From positions 1 through 36,024 of IMG/VR virus record IMGVR_UViG_3300023202_000381: a stretch of 36,024 bases of DNA; one strand, written 5' to 3'. This document shows, in pieces, positions 8,281 through 16,010 of the stretch (the first letter of the stretch is position 1; each line of letters starts with the position of its first letter). The position numbers were made by a program, and so were the translations under genes. Source of the DNA: a virus. The notes under the pieces are model-generated. The model saw nothing but the letters and a program-made list of their open reading frames with translations. It did not search any database and was not told the origin of the DNA.

Positions 8281-8665
8281 CGGGTGTGTCCTCCGTGTGA
8301 GGGGGGTGGGGTGGTTGAACCGGTGCGTCATGTCCGGGAACGCTGGTACTTTCAGCGGCTTCGAGCGCCGCGACGCGGGCGAGAATCGATTCGACGACGT
8401 TCAGTGTCGTGTCGAACGTGGACCCGCCGTGGGGCAGTTGGGCCTTGGCCTTGTCCAGTTCCGCTCGGGCCGCACGCAGCAGTTCGCCGTAGTGAACGAC
8501 CTGCTCGTCGTTCATGACCGGCACGTGGGCCAGGTAGATGCGGTTGGCGGTGTTGAGCGCATCACGCTGCTGGAACCAGCGGTCCTGCGGTGTGGCGGCG
8601 CATCCGGCAGCGGCGGTGAGCGCCAGGACAATGGCGATGAACAGCAGTGAACGGGTGGTCGTCAT
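8267..8665 (-). CDS. Lipoprotein
   Basis: The 132-residue product begins with a signal peptide (TTTRSLLFIAIVLALTAAAG) and a lipobox-like AAAGC, so it should be exported and lipid-anchored at the cysteine. After the anchor comes a helical, coiled-coil-like segment (about 45-110) and a Pro-rich, acidic tail. GGAAGGA lies eight bases before the ATG at 8665. It follows a holin-like gene, so an outer-membrane spanin-like role in lysis is possible. That is inference, because spanins cannot be recognised from sequence alone. It could equally be a superinfection-exclusion lipoprotein. Confidence 0.6.
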   Translation of the reverse strand: MTTTRSLLFIAIVLALTAAAGCAATPQDRWFQQRDALNTANRIYLAHVPVMNDEQVVHYGELLRAARAELDKAKAQLPHGGSTFDTTLNVVESILARVAALEAAESTSVPGHDAPVQPPHPPHTEDTPDDTR

Positions 8666-8687
8666 GCGTGGGGTCCTTCCCATGGGG

Positions 8688-9065
8688 TTAGGGTTTGCGG
8701 GCGCTGAGACCGCCGAAGCGGTCGAGGTCGGCGTGCTTGATCTGGATGCCCTGCTTGATCTGCTCGACGAGCGAGGCCGGCGGCTGCTTGCCGTTGTTCG
8801 CGTCGGCGTAGGCCTTGAGCACGAACCGCAGCGCCGCGTCCAGCTTGGCCAGCCCGGCGTTGGGCGTGTTGTCGGGAATCTGCTTCTCGGCCAGCTTGAT
8901 GCCGGTGATGATCGAGCCTTCCCACCGCTTCCACTTCTCTTCGAAGGGGTTGAAGGCGCTCGACAGCCAGAAGAACAGACCGACCAGCAGCGCCCAGATC
9001 AGGGCGAAGCCTAAGCCGGAGTTGAACAGGTCGGAAAGCGATTCGATGAAGGCGGCGATGTCCAT
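8688..9065 (-). CDS. Holin LLH-like membrane protein
   Basis: The 125-residue protein has one strong membrane helix (about 18-36, FALIWALLVGLFFWLSSAF). It is followed by an amphipathic region with KWKRWEGSIITGIKLAEKQ and GLAKLDAALRFVLKAYAD, the pattern seen after the helix in phage holins of the LLH superfamily. Holins form the membrane lesions that time lysis. No endolysin is visible beside it. It lies between the tail chaperone and the tape measure, which is an unusual position. The membrane helix is clear; the holin call is moderate. Confidence 0.55.
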   Translation of the reverse strand: MDIAAFIESLSDLFNSGLGFALIWALLVGLFFWLSSAFNPFEEKWKRWEGSIITGIKLAEKQIPDNTPNAGLAKLDAALRFVLKAYADANNGKQPPASLVEQIKQGIQIKHADLDRFGGLSARKP

Positions 9066-9067
9066 GG

Positions 9068-9301
9068 TCAGGTGCCTTTCGGTTGAGGGGTCTTCCTGGG
9101 GCGGGCTTCGAGTGCCTCGCGGAGCAGAGCCAGGTCTTGCTTGTCGGCCACCATCCGTGATGACCGATCTCGGCGTGCATATGGGTCGAAGTCAGACGGC
9201 GTGAACGGCCGGCGCTTCTTCGGGTCGCGGTGGGCGTTGGCGATCAGCGTGCAGATCAGCGATGTGTGCGCCCACCGCTCGCGCCCGAGGCCCTCGGCCA
9301 T
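9068..9301 (-). CDS. Tail assembly chaperone, T domain
   Basis: The conserved segment ERWAHTSLICTLIANAHRDP and the following PFTPSDFDPY are typical of the downstream T part of siphovirus tail chaperones. An ATG at 9301 would give 77 residues. The same frame continues upstream past the stop of the G gene, reading DVWRIAGSLGLGP and GLTLRQLLW, which look like the missing start of the domain. The T frame is -1 relative to G, so the natural product is probably a G-T fusion made by ribosomal frameshifting. Chaperones of this kind coat the tape measure during tail assembly. The independent ATG may be only a scanner artefact. Confidence 0.65.
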   Translation of the reverse strand: MAEGLGRERWAHTSLICTLIANAHRDPKKRRPFTPSDFDPYARRDRSSRMVADKQDLALLREALEARPRKTPQPKGT

Positions 9302-9321
9302 CCACAGCAGTTGTCGCAGGG

Positions 9322-9819
9322 TCAGTCCGCCGACTCCGGAATCGCCGGGGCCGAGTCCGAGGCTTCCGGCGATTCGCCAGACATCACCCCAGCGATCGTC
9401 TTGTCGATGTCGATCCCGTCGATGCGCGTCTCGATCGCTTCGATCGCCGCGTCGATCATGGCCATCTGCTTGGCGACCGCCTTGGCCCGATCGTTGCGGC
9501 CGCGTGAGCGGAAAAAATCGATCATCTCCTCGTAGAACGCCTTCTGCGCTGCCAGCAACGTCTGACCGTCGAACGACGCCTGCACGTCCTCGGCGGTGAC
9601 GTTGTGCTTCTCGAACTGCGTCTCGAGCATGGCGCAGAGCACCTCGCCCAGCAGCATCTCGTCGGTGCCGAGTCGTGTCAGCAGCGGCGGCCCCCCGGAT
9701 TCGTCGCCCGCTTCGGGCTGGAGCAGGTCGATACCGAGCTTGGCCTTAACGTGCATGGCGGTGCCGAGCGTCAGCGTGATCGTCCAGGTGCGCCCGCCCG
9801 CGTCGGTGAATGTCTTCAT
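9322..9819 (-). CDS. Tail assembly chaperone, G domain
   Basis: The 165-residue protein begins MKTFTDAGGRTWTITLTLGT, a familiar start of small tail chaperones, and continues as an alpha-helical protein with a conserved EEMIDFFRSRGR stretch near 115-126. Its C-terminus is a Ser/Ala/Pro/Glu-rich linker, as in the G part of G/GT pairs. AAGGA lies eight bases before the ATG. It lies right after the tail tube gene, the normal position. The end overlaps the -1 reading frame of the T domain. Some product probably continues into that frame. Confidence 0.75.
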   Translation of the reverse strand: MKTFTDAGGRTWTITLTLGTAMHVKAKLGIDLLQPEAGDESGGPPLLTRLGTDEMLLGEVLCAMLETQFEKHNVTAEDVQASFDGQTLLAAQKAFYEEMIDFFRSRGRNDRAKAVAKQMAMIDAAIEAIETRIDGIDIDKTIAGVMSGESPEASDSAPAIPESAD

Positions 9820-9868
9820 GTGATGAGTCCTTCTTATTAAGGATGCGTTGGTGAGACGATGACCGAGG

Positions 9869-9893
9869 GCTTCCGGGGCTTCCGGGGGGGGGG
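9869..9893. repeat. Paired TTCCGGGG units with a 10-G run
   Basis: The 75-base gap between the tail tube and chaperone genes contains two CTTCCGGGG units back to back, the second extended to ten consecutive G. It belongs to a repeat family found at about a dozen places in the window. The poly-G/C run lies directly beyond the tail tube stop codon. No terminator stem is evident here. Confidence 0.7.
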
Positions 9894-9894
9894 C

Positions 9895-10332
9895 TTACGC
9901 GACCTCGACCCACTCCTCGAACTCGGCGAGCTTGGCGGTGACGCTGACCATCACCGCTTCCTCGAGCGGCTCGTTGCGGCTGAAGTTGGTGATCGAGAAG
10001 TCGCCAAGCGGCCCCTCGGTCCCGCTTGTGGCGCTTTCGCCGGTGAGCACCGCGAGGCGCAGCGGCGTGGAACTGAGGAACGCCGTTTTGATCGCCTCGA
10101 AGCCGGCGTCGCCGGGTTTCCAGAGCATCTCGAACTCGGCGGAGCATTCGCGCAGCGTCGGCGCGGTTGCCCGCCAGCCCTGGTTCGCGCGGGTGCTCAC
10201 GTCCGCCTCGCCGGCCTCGAGCGTCAGCGACACGTCCTTGACGTTGTCCATCTCGGTCAGCGAACCGAGCGCGGTGCCCGCCGGGCCCTGGTAAATCTTG
10301 GCGTTCATGCCAAGGAGAAATGTCTGCGGCAT
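9895..10332 (-). CDS. Major tail tube protein
   Basis: The 145-residue protein begins with NAKIYQGPAGTALGSLTEMDNVKDVSLTLE and carries DVSTRANQGWRATAPTL, followed by a C-terminal FSRNEPLEEAVMVSVTAK strand pair. This beta-rich pattern is typical of siphovirus tail tube proteins of the TP901-1/lambda V type. It polymerises around the tape measure to form the tail. AAGGAGG lies eight bases before the ATG. It is followed by the chaperone pair and preceded by tail completion genes, the canonical order. Confidence 0.85.
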   Translation of the reverse strand: MPQTFLLGMNAKIYQGPAGTALGSLTEMDNVKDVSLTLEAGEADVSTRANQGWRATAPTLRECSAEFEMLWKPGDAGFEAIKTAFLSSTPLRLAVLTGESATSGTEGPLGDFSITNFSRNEPLEEAVMVSVTAKLAEFEEWVEVA

Positions 10333-10347
10333 TGTCGGGCCTCCTTG

Positions 10348-10764
10348 CTATTTCACGCTGTCGCGCCACATGGCGGGCAGCTTCGGTTGTTCCTTCTCGA
10401 ACGCGGGGACCATAAAAGGTCGCGGTCTGTACCGCACGCGTTTCCTGCCGACCTTGCTCGTTCCGCCGTGTTCAAGCAGAGCGGGCGCTTCACCGCGTCC
10501 CTTCTGACTCAGCCGCACCGGCCCGATGACCACCGATTCCTTCCGGGGGTCGTAGCCGAAGAAGATGAACTTCTTCAGCAGGCCGATGTGGCTGCTCGGC
10601 GGCTTGCCGGGCGGCGCGGGCTTCTTGCGCTTGCGAATGCTCTGTCGCGCCGTGCGCCGCACGAACGCCCCGAATCGGCTGAGCACACGTCGCGTCGCGC
10701 GGTCGGTCCTGCTCGTGACCGCCTTCTTGTCGAAGAACAGCTTGGTGATCTCGAAGCCGAACAT
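10348..10764 (-). CDS. HK97 gp10-like tail completion protein
   Basis: The product of about 138 residues is highly basic. It has an N-terminal helix with ATRRVLSRFGAFVRRTARQS, a GKPPSSHIGLLK loop and a C-terminal EHGGTSKVGRKRVRYRPRPF and MVPAFEKE block. These are marks of the HK97 gp10-like neck/tail completion family, which joins head and tail. A GTG nine bases earlier is also in frame; neither start has a strong ribosome binding site, and the ATG matches the family N-terminus (MFGFEITKLFFD). Confidence 0.75.
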   Translation of the reverse strand: MFGFEITKLFFDKKAVTSRTDRATRRVLSRFGAFVRRTARQSIRKRKKPAPPGKPPSSHIGLLKKFIFFGYDPRKESVVIGPVRLSQKGRGEAPALLEHGGTSKVGRKRVRYRPRPFMVPAFEKEQPKLPAMWRDSVK

Positions 10765-10785
10765 GCTGTTCACATCCGCACGGGT

Positions 10786-11223
10786 TCATTTCAACGCTCG
10801 GTAGGTCACGGTCAGGACGCTGGTGAACACACGTTGCTCGGCCAGGTGCTCGCGGGCGTAGACCGGCTCGTTGTCGATCGACACCCACGCCGCCCCCGGA
10901 ATTTCCTGAAGCGTCCGCCGGCGCAAGTAGTCAGTGATCTCGTCCACCAGCGTGCTCAGCGCCTCCACGTCGTCGTCCACCTGTTTGCCGACGCGATTCT
11001 GCACGCCGACGTCGATGGCGATCTCGTACTGACTGGCGGCGCGCGTGCTGCCGGTGATCTGCACCGACCGTGGCACGACGGTCACCTTCAGTTCCGCCAG
11101 GTCGGCCAACTCGAAGATGGGCAGCACCTGGCGCTCGGCGGTGAACGCCTGGCTGAACGTGCCCGGCGCTGCCGTGTTCAGTTCGGCGGCGACCGCGTCC
11201 GCGATATCAATGACCAAGCTCAT
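10786..11223 (-). CDS. Tail terminator-like minor tail protein
   Basis: The 145-residue protein starts MSLVIDIADAVAAELN and has alternating strands such as LKVTVVPRSVQITGSTR and QYEIAIDVGVQ, plus a late helical VEALSTLVDEITDYL. Size, fold pattern and position between the head-tail joining genes and the tail completion gene fit a tail terminator (lambda gpU-like). GGAGG lies seven bases before the ATG. The name rests mainly on gene order. Confidence 0.65.
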   Translation of the reverse strand: MSLVIDIADAVAAELNTAAPGTFSQAFTAERQVLPIFELADLAELKVTVVPRSVQITGSTRAASQYEIAIDVGVQNRVGKQVDDDVEALSTLVDEITDYLRRRTLQEIPGAAWVSIDNEPVYAREHLAEQRVFTSVLTVTYRALK

Positions 11224-11226
11224 GCC

Positions 11227-11463
11227 TCACCCTCCGATCCAGACGACGAGGGCCGACGACAGTCCGGTGAGCAGCGCGCCGACGATCAGCCAGATCAGCT
11301 TGCTCTGGCGCTTGGCGTCCTGTTCCAATCGATCGAGGCGGATCAGGATGCCGGGCTTGCTGCCGTTTACGGGGGTCCCACGGATCGCTTCGTCGAGGCG
11401 ATCGAGCTTGCGATTGATCGCTTCGAGTTGCTTCTGCGTGCTGTCATTCGTCGCATCACTCAC
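11227..11463 (-). CDS. XhlA-like small coiled-coil membrane protein
   Basis: From a GTG at 11463, with GGAG seven bases upstream overlapping the previous stop, this encodes 78 residues. The first two thirds form a coiled coil (TQKQLEAINRKLDRLDEAI, then ILIRLDRLEQDAKRQ), and the C-terminus is one membrane helix (LIWLIVGALLTGLSSALVVW). That order matches the XhlA haemolysin/holin-accessory family. A longer frame lacks a start signal. It may take part in lysis or membrane docking; its position among head-tail genes is not typical for lysis. Confidence 0.6.
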   Translation of the reverse strand: MSDATNDSTQKQLEAINRKLDRLDEAIRGTPVNGSKPGILIRLDRLEQDAKRQSKLIWLIVGALLTGLSSALVVWIGG

Positions 11464-11467
11464 GCGG

Positions 11468-11836
11468 TTACTCCGGGGGCGCTCCGATGTCCTTGGTGTG
11501 AATCCGATACGTCTGGCGGAATGGATCACTCCATCGCCAGCCCTTGATGTCGTCGCCGAGCGCCATCACCTCATACTGCCGCCCGTTGGCTACGATCACG
11601 TCACCTGGTTCCGGCTCGCCGCCGGTCAGTTCCTCGGCCAAGATCAGGAAGTCCCACACGTGCGACGCGATCGTGGTGCCCCCTTCATCCGCGAGTTCGA
11701 TCTCCGTTCGACCGAACGTCGCGTTGACGGTCACCGGTTCGATCACCGGCGGCCTGCGGTACTCGACGGGACTGGACATGTGCGCGGTGCGCATGCGTTC
11801 GAGCCAGTCCGATCCTTGTTTGAGCAGGTCCGTCAC
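11468..11836 (-). CDS. Head-tail joining (head closure) protein
   Basis: The protein has about 122 residues, with a helical start (TDLLKQGSDWLERMRTAHMS) and a beta-rich body ending in YEVMALGDDIKGWRWSDP and RQTYRIHTKDIG. Small proteins of this size and form encoded between the capsid and tail genes are head closure or joining proteins. An ATG at 11842 directly abuts AGGAG and is too close; the GTG at 11836 has six bases of spacing and is preferred. Confidence 0.65.
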   Translation of the reverse strand: MTDLLKQGSDWLERMRTAHMSSPVEYRRPPVIEPVTVNATFGRTEIELADEGGTTIASHVWDFLILAEELTGGEPEPGDVIVANGRQYEVMALGDDIKGWRWSDPFRQTYRIHTKDIGAPPE

Positions 11837-11845
11837 GGTCATCTC

Positions 11846-12178
11846 CTACTGGGTCAGGCGCACGCGGACGAAAGCGTCGTTGTCGCCGGCGGCGGCAACG
11901 GTCTTGCCCAGTGGTTTGTTGGTCCCGGTGGTTGTGGTCACGACCTTGTTGGTTGCGTCCCAGTTCACCTTCTTCCCGAACGCGATCGCCTTGCCGCTGC
12001 CAGTCGCCTTGGGGAAGTCGAACACGCCGGTCACGTGCAGCGCGCCGAGCGTGTCGGCCGGGATGTCGCGTTTGGCGACACCGACCAAGTCCTCCTGGAC
12101 CACCACGTCGCCGGCAGTGACATCCGCGCCTGGGGTGTAATCGATCGCGTCGCCGTCATGAATGAATCGTGCCGTCAT
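11846..12178 (-). CDS. DUF2190 capsid decoration protein
   Basis: The 110-residue protein contains IDYTPGADVTAGDVVVQEDLVGVA, IPADTLGALHVTGVFDFPK and a C-terminal GDNDAFVRVRLTQ. This pattern is typical of DUF2190 proteins found directly after capsid genes, which act as capsid decoration or fibre proteins. AAGGAG lies nine bases before the ATG. It is the next gene after the capsid fusion. Confidence 0.8.
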   Translation of the reverse strand: MTARFIHDGDAIDYTPGADVTAGDVVVQEDLVGVAKRDIPADTLGALHVTGVFDFPKATGSGKAIAFGKKVNWDATNKVVTTTTGTNKPLGKTVAAAGDNDAFVRVRLTQ

Positions 12179-12238
12179 GAGTCGTTGCTCCTTGAGTGCT
12201 TGAGTGGATCAGGTGCGACAAAGACGCGAGGCGTTGGT

Positions 12239-14308
12239 TTACGCCTCGCCCTTCATCTTCAAAGCCCCGCGGTGGTCCTGCTCGCGGACACCGAAGTCGA
12301 TGTACCCACGGAACTGCACGCCCAGCGTGTTGAAGTCCGCGTCGGTCTTCTCGACGGTGGGGCGATCGACGCCGTTGAGGAAGGCGATCTCGATCGCCGG
12401 CAGGCGGTTGGGGTCGGCCAGCAGATACCACGCCTTGCTCGAGGCACCCGTGAAACTGGCGTTGGACAGGTACACGCTGGAGACGACATCGAACTTGCCC
12501 ACGTGCGGGTTGTTCACCGGCTTGGGTTTGTTGGCCGTGGTCGTCTCGTTCAGCTGCATCGAGTTCATCAGCTGCGCCGCCGGCACCTTCAGCGCCGTGG
12601 GCACCAGCAGGATGCTGGCCGGGATGCCCAGCGGCCGGCCGTTGGGCTTGGTCTGCTCGCCGAAGAGCACTTCGGCATCGGTCAGACCATCAACGCTCAG
12701 GGCCGTGTCCGCGCCGTCGGCGAAGTTGCCGTGGTCGGCGTGGAAGAACGTCTTGCCATCGGACTGCACGGGGTTCTTGAGCCACAGTCCCCACACCGCA
12801 TCGGCGATCGACTCGGCAGCGCCCATGCCGATCTGGCGCGGGATGTCGGTAAACGCGCCCATGTCATCGTTGATGATCATCTGGCGCGTCAGCGCGAACA
12901 TGATCCCGTGGGTGTCGGCCTTCTGCCCGAACTTCTGCTCGTCGAGTTTTCCGTGCTTGAGCTCGCCGTCAGCGCTGACCTGCTCGAACTTGAACGCGCC
13001 GGTCATGCGGTATCGGCTGTGCTCCTTGAAGTCGTTGACGCTGGCGATTCTGGCGACCCGACGCCACGCGTCTTCGATGTAGTTGTACCCCTCCAGAAGC
13101 ATCTTGTTGGCGATGTTGGACAGGATGCCCGGCAGCGACGCGGTGCTGAACGCCGCCTGCAGCCAACCGGTCGCATCGCGTCGGAAGCGCGGCAGCTGCT
13201 GGCCGCACGCCAGCTCACAGAACTCCTGGATGCCCACGCCGCGCAGCTTGTCGGCCGCTTCGAGCACCGGCTCGTCGTACAGCGCCTCGATGCGCGAGTT
13301 GGGCAGGCCCGACGCCATCAGCGCCACGGCCTCGAACATCTGCGGGCTCGTGTTGCGCGGACGCGATGACGCGGCAGCGGGCACCTGCGGACGCGAGGCG
13401 CGCAGGATGTGCAATTCGGTCTTGGCCACGTCCCATCCCTCCTCGATGGCCTTGGCCTCAAGGTCGGGGTGCTTGCCTGCGCAAAGTTTCTGGATCGCTT
13501 CGACGCGGCGGGTCTCGGCCGCGATCCGTTGACGCATCTGCGCCACGGGATCGTCGCCGGCGTCCGCCGTCGACGCGGCGAGCGTAGTCGGAGTCGCATT
13601 CGACTTCGGAGCGTTCTTCACCGGTGCTTTCGGCTCGGTCGAAGCGGAGGTGCCGTCGGGCGCATCGGCATCGTCCGGAACCGTGGTGGCGGTCGTGGTC
13701 TGGACGTCCTTGTCCTTCGTGGCGATGTCGGGGGCGGTGTCTTCCATGGACTGTTGCTCCTTGCTGGTGGCGGCGATGCGTGCGCTGGTGTTCGTGTCTG
13801 CTCCGCTGTCGACGAATGAGATTTCCTTGAGGATGGCTCGGCGCACCACGTGCAGCGGGCCGTTGAACGTTCTGCCGTTGACGGTCACCTGCTGGCCGTT
13901 GGGTACGAACTCGGCGTCGATGACCGCAGCGCCGATGCTCGCCTGCCAGGGAAAGCCGTTGGTCGCCGACTTGGCCACATCGCGCGCCCAAGAGGTGTCA
14001 CGGCTGATCAGGCCCTCGGCGACGACGGTTCCGTTCTCGATCGCGACGCGCTGCGTATGCCCAACTCCCTGACGCGGGTTGTGGTCCAGGCGAACCGGGA
14101 TGTCCTGACGATCGATGGCCAAGCCTTCGAGATCGACTACGACCGGGTGCGGGAAGCCGGTGATCCGCATCACGCCGCCGGTATAAGCGACCATGTGGAA
14201 GACAGGATTCTTCTTCTCGGCTTCGCCCGCCGCCTCGATGGTCAGCGGGCACCGGAAGGTCAGATAGTCAGGCTGCTTGTCGTGCTGTGGATTCGGTTCC
14301 GGGGGCAT
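12239..14308 (-). CDS. Prohead protease-major capsid protein fusion
   Basis: The 689-residue protein joins two head proteins. Residues 1 to about 180 look like a serine prohead protease: LDHNP with His76, PWQASIG with Ser124, and RAILKEISFVDSGAD near 158-171. A Lys/Thr/Ala-rich linker of about 115 residues, which may act as scaffold, leads to the capsid domain (about 305-689), with MLLEGYNYIEDAWRRVARIA and the C-terminal RGYIDFGVREQDHRGAL. The ATG at 14308 has GAGGAG ten bases upstream and overlaps the portal end. An internal ATG at 13747 has AAGGAG nine bases upstream and would make a 502-residue scaffold-capsid product. HK97-type maturation is expected. Confidence 0.85.
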   Translation of the reverse strand: MPPEPNPQHDKQPDYLTFRCPLTIEAAGEAEKKNPVFHMVAYTGGVMRITGFPHPVVVDLEGLAIDRQDIPVRLDHNPRQGVGHTQRVAIENGTVVAEGLISRDTSWARDVAKSATNGFPWQASIGAAVIDAEFVPNGQQVTVNGRTFNGPLHVVRRAILKEISFVDSGADTNTSARIAATSKEQQSMEDTAPDIATKDKDVQTTTATTVPDDADAPDGTSASTEPKAPVKNAPKSNATPTTLAASTADAGDDPVAQMRQRIAAETRRVEAIQKLCAGKHPDLEAKAIEEGWDVAKTELHILRASRPQVPAAASSRPRNTSPQMFEAVALMASGLPNSRIEALYDEPVLEAADKLRGVGIQEFCELACGQQLPRFRRDATGWLQAAFSTASLPGILSNIANKMLLEGYNYIEDAWRRVARIASVNDFKEHSRYRMTGAFKFEQVSADGELKHGKLDEQKFGQKADTHGIMFALTRQMIINDDMGAFTDIPRQIGMGAAESIADAVWGLWLKNPVQSDGKTFFHADHGNFADGADTALSVDGLTDAEVLFGEQTKPNGRPLGIPASILLVPTALKVPAAQLMNSMQLNETTTANKPKPVNNPHVGKFDVVSSVYLSNASFTGASSKAWYLLADPNRLPAIEIAFLNGVDRPTVEKTDADFNTLGVQFRGYIDFGVREQDHRGALKMKGEA

Positions 14309-15776
14309 CCGTGTCGGACTCCTCATCGTCGTCGGGTGAAGCGGGTGTGTCGGCGGCGTCGAGGCCGAGCTGGCGCATCAGCTGCCGTTCCTTGGCGCGC
14401 TGGCGCAGTTCAACCTCCCAGTCCTTGCCCTGGCGGGCGTACTCGGCAGCGAGCGTGGTCGTGTTGCTCATCAGGCGCGTCGATTGGGCGTTGGCTTCCT
14501 TGGCCGGATCGACGTGCTCGGTCCCATCGAAGAACCACTGCCCCCGGATGTGCGAGACGAGGTCGCCAGCGCTGCGCAGGAATGCGAATTCCGGGAGGAG
14601 CATCGCCTCCTCAAGCCACGCCGCGAAGATGCGGTCGAGCACGGCCTCAGCCAGGTGCGCCTGCTCGACGCGGATCGATTTGAAGTAGGTCTGGTGATCC
14701 AGGCGGCCGGAGGCGTAGTTGTAGCCAGCGCTGTTGCCGGCCGCGACGTTGAACGGCAGGTTCAGGCAGCGTGCGATCTCGTTGAGAATCTCGCGCTTGA
14801 ACTCGCCGTAACCGGTCGCCGGCTGCTGGGCTTCGATCTGGCCGAGCTTCCAACCGTCGGGCAGCACTGTGGCCATGCGCTTCTCAAGCTCGACGATGTC
14901 CATCGGCTCGAGTGCCTGTGCTTCGCCGTTGGCCGGCGCGTCGGTGAAGAGCACCGCAGCGAAGTCGGCCGCCGTCTCCGCCGCCGCGATCACCGCCAGT
15001 GTGTAACGGCGCAATTGGGCGAACAGCGGCAGCGCCGGCGTGATCTCCGGCACGCCCCGGTGCTGGTCAGGGCGATCGACTCGGAACCAGTGGATCACCG
15101 AGTCGGCAGGCACCACATCGAACTGGTTACGCCATGCACTGAGGTCACCCGGATGCTGGCGTAGGATCGTGTACGACAGCGGGTTGCCGATTGGGTCGAG
15201 GCTGATCCCGTCCACCTCATTGACGCTCGGAAGTAGCGATGCGACCGGTGACGCCACGCGATCGGCTTCGACGAGTTGCACATCCAACATCACCGGCGAG
15301 TCGAGCCGAGGATTCCGGGGGTTCCGGGGGCGGGGGTTCAAGGTGAGGACCGCAAAGACCTCGCCGTCGGTCGTCTTGGCCATGCGCATCGCACGGAGCT
15401 TCTCGGCGAGGTTGATGGCCTTGGCCCAACGTGCAAACGCGGACTCGACGCGGTTGTTGATCGTGGTGTCCGCCGTCAACAGTTGCAGCCTCGGCCCGGT
15501 GCCGATGCAGTCGTTGGCCAGCGTCAGCACGATCCCCTTGGCGTAGCTGTTGTTGGCGACCTCGTAACGGGCTCGCTCACGCAGCTTCTTGCGAACGTCT
15601 GTTGACGCGGCACTGTCCGCCGACAGCGCATCGGCCATCGCCCAGTGCCGGGCGTTCTCGGCAGTGGTCTGAGCCGCGTCGTACCGCGCCCGAACCACCC
15701 CCGGAACCACCGGAAATGCCGGGAGGGACCGGTTCCGGGGGTGGGTCTTCCTTGACCTGCTGCGGAACGGCCACAT
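14268..15776 (-). CDS. Portal protein, lambda gpB family
   Basis: The 502-residue protein carries the family signature TAENARHWAMADAL, then VRKKLRERARYEVANNSYAKG and CIGTGPRLQL early on, and the later LNLPFNVAAGNSAGYNYASG and RLDHQTYFKSI. These fit the lambda-type portal (phage_portal_2), the dodecameric ring through which DNA enters and leaves. The C-terminus is acidic. ATG at 15776 overlaps the previous stop by one base (TGATG), with GGGAGG nine bases upstream. Two insertions look like translated TTCCGGGGG repeats: NPRPRNPRNPR near residues 115-125 and FPVVPGVVRA near 22-31. Confidence 0.9.
   Translation of the reverse strand: MWPFRSRSRKTHPRNRSLPAFPVVPGVVRARYDAAQTTAENARHWAMADALSADSAASTDVRKKLRERARYEVANNSYAKGIVLTLANDCIGTGPRLQLLTADTTINNRVESAFARWAKAINLAEKLRAMRMAKTTDGEVFAVLTLNPRPRNPRNPRLDSPVMLDVQLVEADRVASPVASLLPSVNEVDGISLDPIGNPLSYTILRQHPGDLSAWRNQFDVVPADSVIHWFRVDRPDQHRGVPEITPALPLFAQLRRYTLAVIAAAETAADFAAVLFTDAPANGEAQALEPMDIVELEKRMATVLPDGWKLGQIEAQQPATGYGEFKREILNEIARCLNLPFNVAAGNSAGYNYASGRLDHQTYFKSIRVEQAHLAEAVLDRIFAAWLEEAMLLPEFAFLRSAGDLVSHIRGQWFFDGTEHVDPAKEANAQSTRLMSNTTTLAAEYARQGKDWEVELRQRAKERQLMRQLGLDAADTPASPDDDEESDTDAPGTESTARQAA
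15695..15744. repeat. 14-base inverted repeat inside the portal gene
   Basis: CCACCCCCGGAACC (15695-15708) is exactly reversed and complemented as GGTTCCGGGGGTGG (15731-15744), with a 22-base loop. Both arms contain the dispersed TTCCGGGGG unit. It lies within the first 30 codons of the portal and would make a strong hairpin in the mRNA. Confidence 0.85.
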
Positions 15777-15982
15777 CAAACGGTCCCTCCCGGCGAGATC
15801 TTGGCCAGCTTGATCCCGAGTCCCTTCGCGCGGCTGGCCTTCTTCGACTCCAAGTACTTGTCGGCTTCGATCTGGTCCTGCAGGTCGTGCTGCTCAACAG
15901 CGCCGCTGTCCCCGCTGGCCTTCTTGGGCCCGGCCGCGTTCTCGCGGATGTCGGTGTCGAGCTTGTCAGGGGACTCGGCCAA
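15776..15982 (-). CDS. Small head protein upstream of portal
   Basis: This 68-residue, highly charged protein has a conserved-looking QHDLQDQIEADKYLESKKAS followed by RAKGLGIKLAKISPGG. It sits in the place where gpW-like head-completion proteins occur, between terminase and portal. The start is a TTG at 15982, with AGGAG six bases upstream and no ATG in a plausible place. Its stop overlaps the portal start by one base. Family not firmly recognised. Confidence 0.6.
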   Translation of the reverse strand: MAESPDKLDTDIRENAAGPKKASGDSGAVEQHDLQDQIEADKYLESKKASRAKGLGIKLAKISPGGTV

Positions 15983-16010
15983 ATTGCTCTCCTACTGCCG
16001 ACCAAATGTG

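Noticed and set aside
8074-8331. Longer start for the 68-residue gene
   Set aside because: The extension has no ribosome binding site, whereas GGAGG stands ten bases before the ATG at 8280.
9859-11547. 562-codon frame on the + strand
   Set aside because: It is a shadow of the tail tube, tail completion and joining genes on the minus strand and has no recognisable domain.
11045-13369. 774-codon frame on the + strand over the capsid region
   Set aside because: It is antisense to the capsid, decoration and joining genes, which have clear domains and ribosome binding sites. Long antisense frames are expected at this GC content.
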